Source: an uncultured Comamonadaceae bacterium (GTDB lineage Bacteria; Pseudomonadota; Gammaproteobacteria; Burkholderiales; Burkholderiaceae_C). Taken from it: a stretch of DNA of 8,442 nt. The stretch lies in NCBI GenBank assembly GCA_937893415.1, contig CALBWZ010000117.1, positions 1-8,442 on the forward strand, written 5' to 3'. Shown piece by piece: positions 6,271 through 8,442 of the stretch. Position 1 is the first letter of the stretch. Each line of letters starts with the position of its first letter. Under the pieces are notes generated by a model. It saw only the letters and a list, made by a program, of their open reading frames with translations. It made no database searches and was not told where the DNA came from. Position numbers and translations under genes: made by a program.

Positions 6271-6280
6271 AACGCACACG

Positions 6281-6868
6281 ATGACAACTGCTATCTTTGA
6301 ACCCGTAAAAATTGGCATTGTGTCGGTCAGTGACAGGGCCAGCAGCGGCGGCTATGAGGACAAAGGCTTGCCTGCCCTCAAGGCATGGCTAGAGCGCGCA
6401 CTCAAAAACCCAATCACTTTTGATGCCCATCTCATTCCAGATGAAAAGCCACTGATCAGCCAAACGCTGCTGTCCTGCGTGCACGCAGGTTGCTCGTTGG
6501 TATTGACCACTGGCGGCACTGGTCCGGCGCCGCGTGACGTCACGCCTGAGGCAACGCTGGCCATTGGCGACAAGGAAATGCCCGGTTTTGGCGAGCAAAT
6601 GCGCCATATCAGCTTGCACTTTGTGCCGACCGCCATTTTGTCTCGTCAAGTGGCCGTGATCCGTGGGCACACACTCATCATCAATTTGCCTGGCCAACCC
6701 AAGAGCATTACCGAAACGCTAGAAGGTGCGCGCCATGCCGATGGCGCCATGCTGGCGCCAGGTATTTTTGCGGCTGTACCTTACTGCATAGACCTTATTG
6801 GCGGGCCTTACTTAGAAACGCACGTCGAGGTGTGCGATGCTTTTAGGCCTAAAAGTGCACGCCGCTGA
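6281..6868 (+). CDS. mog: Molybdopterin adenylyltransferase Mog
   Basis: Mog adenylates molybdopterin with ATP, preparing it for molybdenum insertion by MoeA. The 195-residue protein follows E. coli Mog almost motif by motif: IGIVSVSDRASSGGYEDKG (11-29), LIPDE with Asp54, TTGGTGPAPRDVTPEATL (76-93) with Asp86, EMPGFGEQMR (99-108), SLHFVPTAILSRQ (111-123), INLPGQPKSI (134-143) and FRPKSARR at the end. The two Asp residues correspond to those known to matter in E. coli Mog. The open frame extends far upstream inside darP, but the family starts just before IGIVSVSDR, which fixes the ATG at 6281. There is no ribosome-binding site, so translation is probably coupled to darP. Its last base is the first base of the mtnN start codon. 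No other molybdenum-cofactor gene is in the window. Confidence 0.97.
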   Translation: MTTAIFEPVKIGIVSVSDRASSGGYEDKGLPALKAWLERALKNPITFDAHLIPDEKPLISQTLLSCVHAGCSLVLTTGGTGPAPRDVTPEATLAIGDKEMPGFGEQMRHISLHFVPTAILSRQVAVIRGHTLIINLPGQPKSITETLEGARHADGAMLAPGIFAAVPYCIDLIGGPYLETHVEVCDAFRPKSARR

Positions 6869-7647
6869 TGCTGGGCTCTAAGCCCGACACACAACGCGAC
6901 AACACACTGCACGTTGTAGGCGTCATGACAGCGTTGGCGCAGGAAGCAGGTGACCTGATTGCCAGACTGCAGCACACCACCCGCACCCAACTTGCCAAAC
7001 GCGAATACGTGCACGGTTTTTTAGGCGACCCCACCGACCTTGCCACGCAACAACTGGTGGTGTGTGTGGCACGTGTGGGCAAGGTCGCTGCAGCCTCAAC
7101 CGCCACCACCCTGATTCAGCACTTTGGCGTCTCCCGCCTGCTGTTTGTAGGCTTGGCAGGCGGCGTTGACGCCGACCACGCCGTGCGTGTGGGCGACTGC
7201 GTGGTGGCCACGGAGCTGGCACAGCACGACTTTGACAGTTACCCGTTTTTCCCCCATTTCGTCATTCCCATGCTAGACATCATTCGCATGCCCACAGACG
7301 TGTCGTGGTCGCAAACCGTATGGGCTGCCACACAAACAGCGTGCGCAGGCACAACAGCTCAGGTCCATCAAGGACTGGTTGTGAGCGGCGATAGATTCAT
7401 CAACAGCGCCGATCAAATCAGCGCTCTGTTGACGGATTGGCCAGATGCGATGGCTGTTGAAATGGAGGGGGCTGCAGTGGCGCAAGTGTGTTTTGAGCAC
7501 GGCACACCCTGCGCCGTGGTGCGTACCATCTCAGACCGTGGCGATGAGCAAGCGCATGCCGATTTTTCAGCATTTTTGAATACAGTCGCAGCACCTAGAG
7601 CCAGCGCCTTGTTCAGCGCACTCTTTCCGTCTGGTACTGCCAGCTGA
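6868..7647 (+). CDS. mtnN: 5'-methylthioadenosine/S-adenosylhomocysteine nucleosidase (MTAN)
   Basis: MTAN hydrolyses the adenine from methylthioadenosine, S-adenosylhomocysteine and 5'-deoxyadenosine, clearing inhibitors made by SAM-using enzymes. The 259 residues show VMTALAQEAGDL (19-30), where Glu26 aligns with the catalytic Glu12 of E. coli, and FVGLAGGVD (93-101). Later come GLVVSGDRFINS (169-180), AVEMEGAAVAQVC (196-208) with Met199 and Glu200 for the ribose site, and RTISDRGDEQAHADF (219-233) with the catalytic Asp223. It is longer than E. coli MTAN (232), mostly through an extended N-terminus and an insert around 38-65. The ATG overlaps the mog stop codon by one base (TGATG), implying translational coupling. 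An alternative start at Met20 is unlikely because it would remove the first strand. The gene converges on cysE with a 12-base gap. Confidence 0.95.
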   Translation: MLGSKPDTQRDNTLHVVGVMTALAQEAGDLIARLQHTTRTQLAKREYVHGFLGDPTDLATQQLVVCVARVGKVAAASTATTLIQHFGVSRLLFVGLAGGVDADHAVRVGDCVVATELAQHDFDSYPFFPHFVIPMLDIIRMPTDVSWSQTVWAATQTACAGTTAQVHQGLVVSGDRFINSADQISALLTDWPDAMAVEMEGAAVAQVCFEHGTPCAVVRTISDRGDEQAHADFSAFLNTVAAPRASALFSALFPSGTAS

Positions 7648-7655
7648 GCCAGCTG
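7641..7655. repeat. Six-base-pair hairpin over the mtnN stop codon
   Basis: CAGCTG at 7641-7646 and again at 7650-7655 can pair into a perfect 6-bp stem with an AGC loop. The TGA stop of mtnN (7645-7647) is within it, and the 12-base gap to the convergent cysE is almost fully covered. No T-run follows on either strand. It is a candidate weak 3'-end structure for the mtnN and cysE transcripts, or a coincidence of a short palindrome occurring twice. Confidence 0.3.
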
Positions 7656-7659
7656 CGCC

Positions 7660-8433
7660 TCACTTCCCCAACATTTGATTGAGCTTGTCGGCCTCGAAAG
7701 CACTGACTTTGGCGGCTTGCGCAGGCAACTCAGCGCAATTGGGTTGGTTTTTCTGCATGGTTTCCAACGCCTGCCACAACATCGCAATTTGCTGGTCTTG
7801 GCTGGCAGCGCTGTCAATCAGTCCGCGCATAGCCAAGCTCACAGGGTCATCACTTTGCGTTACGCCATAAGCCGAAAAGCCCATTTTTGAAGCCGCGACT
7901 TCGCGCTGCGCATCAACTTCAGCGACAATAATTCGTGCGGGATTGCCCACGGCCGTTGCACCGGCTGGTACTGGCTTGGTCACCACAGCGTTGGAGCCCA
8001 CCCGGGCATCATCGCCCACTTCATAACCACCCAACACCTGCGCACCAGCGCCCACCACGACATTGCGACCAAGCGTTGGGTGGCGCTTGGCGCCTTTGTG
8101 CAGCGACGTACCGCCTAACGTAACCCCTTGGTAAATCGTACAACCCTCACCAATCACCGCCGTTTCACCAATCACAACGCCCATGCCGTGATCGATAAAC
8201 ACGCCTGAGGCGATTTGTGCACCAGGGTGAATCTCAATACCTGTCAAGAAACGGCTGAGGTTGGAGACCATGCGTCCCAACCAATACCATTCGCGAATCC
8301 ACAAGCCATGTGCCAGCCTGTGCAACGACAAGGCATGCAGGCCTGGATAACAAGTGAGCACTTCCAAGCGGCTACGCGCGGCTGGGTCACGCTCCAAAAT
8401 GCAATCGATATCTTTATGTAGGCGGTCAAACAT
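7660..8433 (-). CDS. cysE: Serine O-acetyltransferase
   Basis: CysE makes O-acetylserine from serine and acetyl-CoA, the first step of cysteine synthesis. The 257-residue protein has a short helical N-terminal part (1-60) and then a left-handed beta-helix of hexapeptide repeats. In the helix are [11 protein letters not shown] (64-74), [10 protein letters not shown] (81-90) with catalytic His82, GVTLGGTS (103-110), RHPTLG (117-122) and AVGNPARII (161-169). Glu67 sits where E. coli uses Asp143; I believe Glu is usual in the short GIEIHPGA class. After the helix comes a tail of about 85 residues (FSAYGVTQ, then a helical segment) ending in LNQMLGK rather than the terminal isoleucine used to dock into cysteine synthase CysK. 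The ATG lies nine bases inside the right edge, so its promoter and most of its ribosome-binding region are unseen. It converges on mtnN. Confidence 0.96.
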   Translation of the reverse strand: MFDRLHKDIDCILERDPAARSRLEVLTCYPGLHALSLHRLAHGLWIREWYWLGRMVSNLSRFLTGIEIHPGAQIASGVFIDHGMGVVIGETAVIGEGCTIYQGVTLGGTSLHKGAKRHPTLGRNVVVGAGAQVLGGYEVGDDARVGSNAVVTKPVPAGATAVGNPARIIVAEVDAQREVAASKMGFSAYGVTQSDDPVSLAMRGLIDSAASQDQQIAMLWQALETMQKNQPNCAELPAQAAKVSAFEADKLNQMLGK

Positions 8434-8442
8434 GGGCAGTGG

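Noticed and set aside
1..8442. A defence, toxin-antitoxin, prophage, CRISPR or secondary-metabolite system
   Set aside because: All ten substantial genes fall into common housekeeping or metabolic families, base composition is even, and no integrase, transposase, direct-repeat array or tRNA attachment site is visible.

Overview
The window reads as ordinary chromosomal housekeeping DNA from a betaproteobacterium, probably Burkholderiales and perhaps Comamonadaceae-like. The basis is protein character: an S21 of 70 residues, a DarP/YjgA with a long N-terminal extension, and a serine acetyltransferase with a long C-terminal tail. Base composition is moderately GC-rich and even throughout. I see no mobile element, tRNA, rRNA, CRISPR array or phage gene. 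No stretch longer than about 110 bases lacks a gene.

Layout. The left edge holds the first half of tsaD on the minus strand. Divergent from it, on the plus strand, are cobA (siroheme/cobalamin uroporphyrinogen-III methyltransferase), an HI0933/YhiN-type flavoprotein, rpsU (ribosomal protein S21) behind a strong sigma70-type promoter and followed by a clear intrinsic terminator, and a GatB/YqeY-domain gene. Two minus-strand genes converge on this block: pmbA/tldE and, 32 bases downstream of it, a small antibiotic-biosynthesis-monooxygenase-fold gene. Divergent from pmbA is a tight plus-strand run of darP (yjgA), mog and mtnN, with a 10-base gap and then a 1-base overlap. It converges on cysE, which fills the right end on the minus strand and is complete, starting 9 bases inside the window.

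How the genes relate. tsaD, rpsU and yqeY are pieces of the 'macromolecular synthesis' neighbourhood (tsaD / rpsU-yqeY-dnaG-rpoD). Here the block is split on one side by cobA and the flavoprotein, and dnaG-rpoD does not follow yqeY. darP, mog and mtnN are probably co-transcribed. A possible metabolic link is that MTAN can clear 5'-deoxyadenosine, a by-product of radical-SAM steps such as MoaA upstream of Mog. cobA and cysE both serve sulfur assimilation in general terms (siroheme for sulfite reductase, O-acetylserine for cysteine), but they are not adjacent.

I did not find a convincing undescribed system. The points most worth a second look are small: a 17-base palindrome between the rpsU terminator and yqeY, a long hairpin and promoter-like sequence between the convergent yqeY and monooxygenase-fold genes, hairpins laid over two stop codons, few Shine-Dalgarno sequences, and a CysE tail lacking the usual terminal isoleucine.
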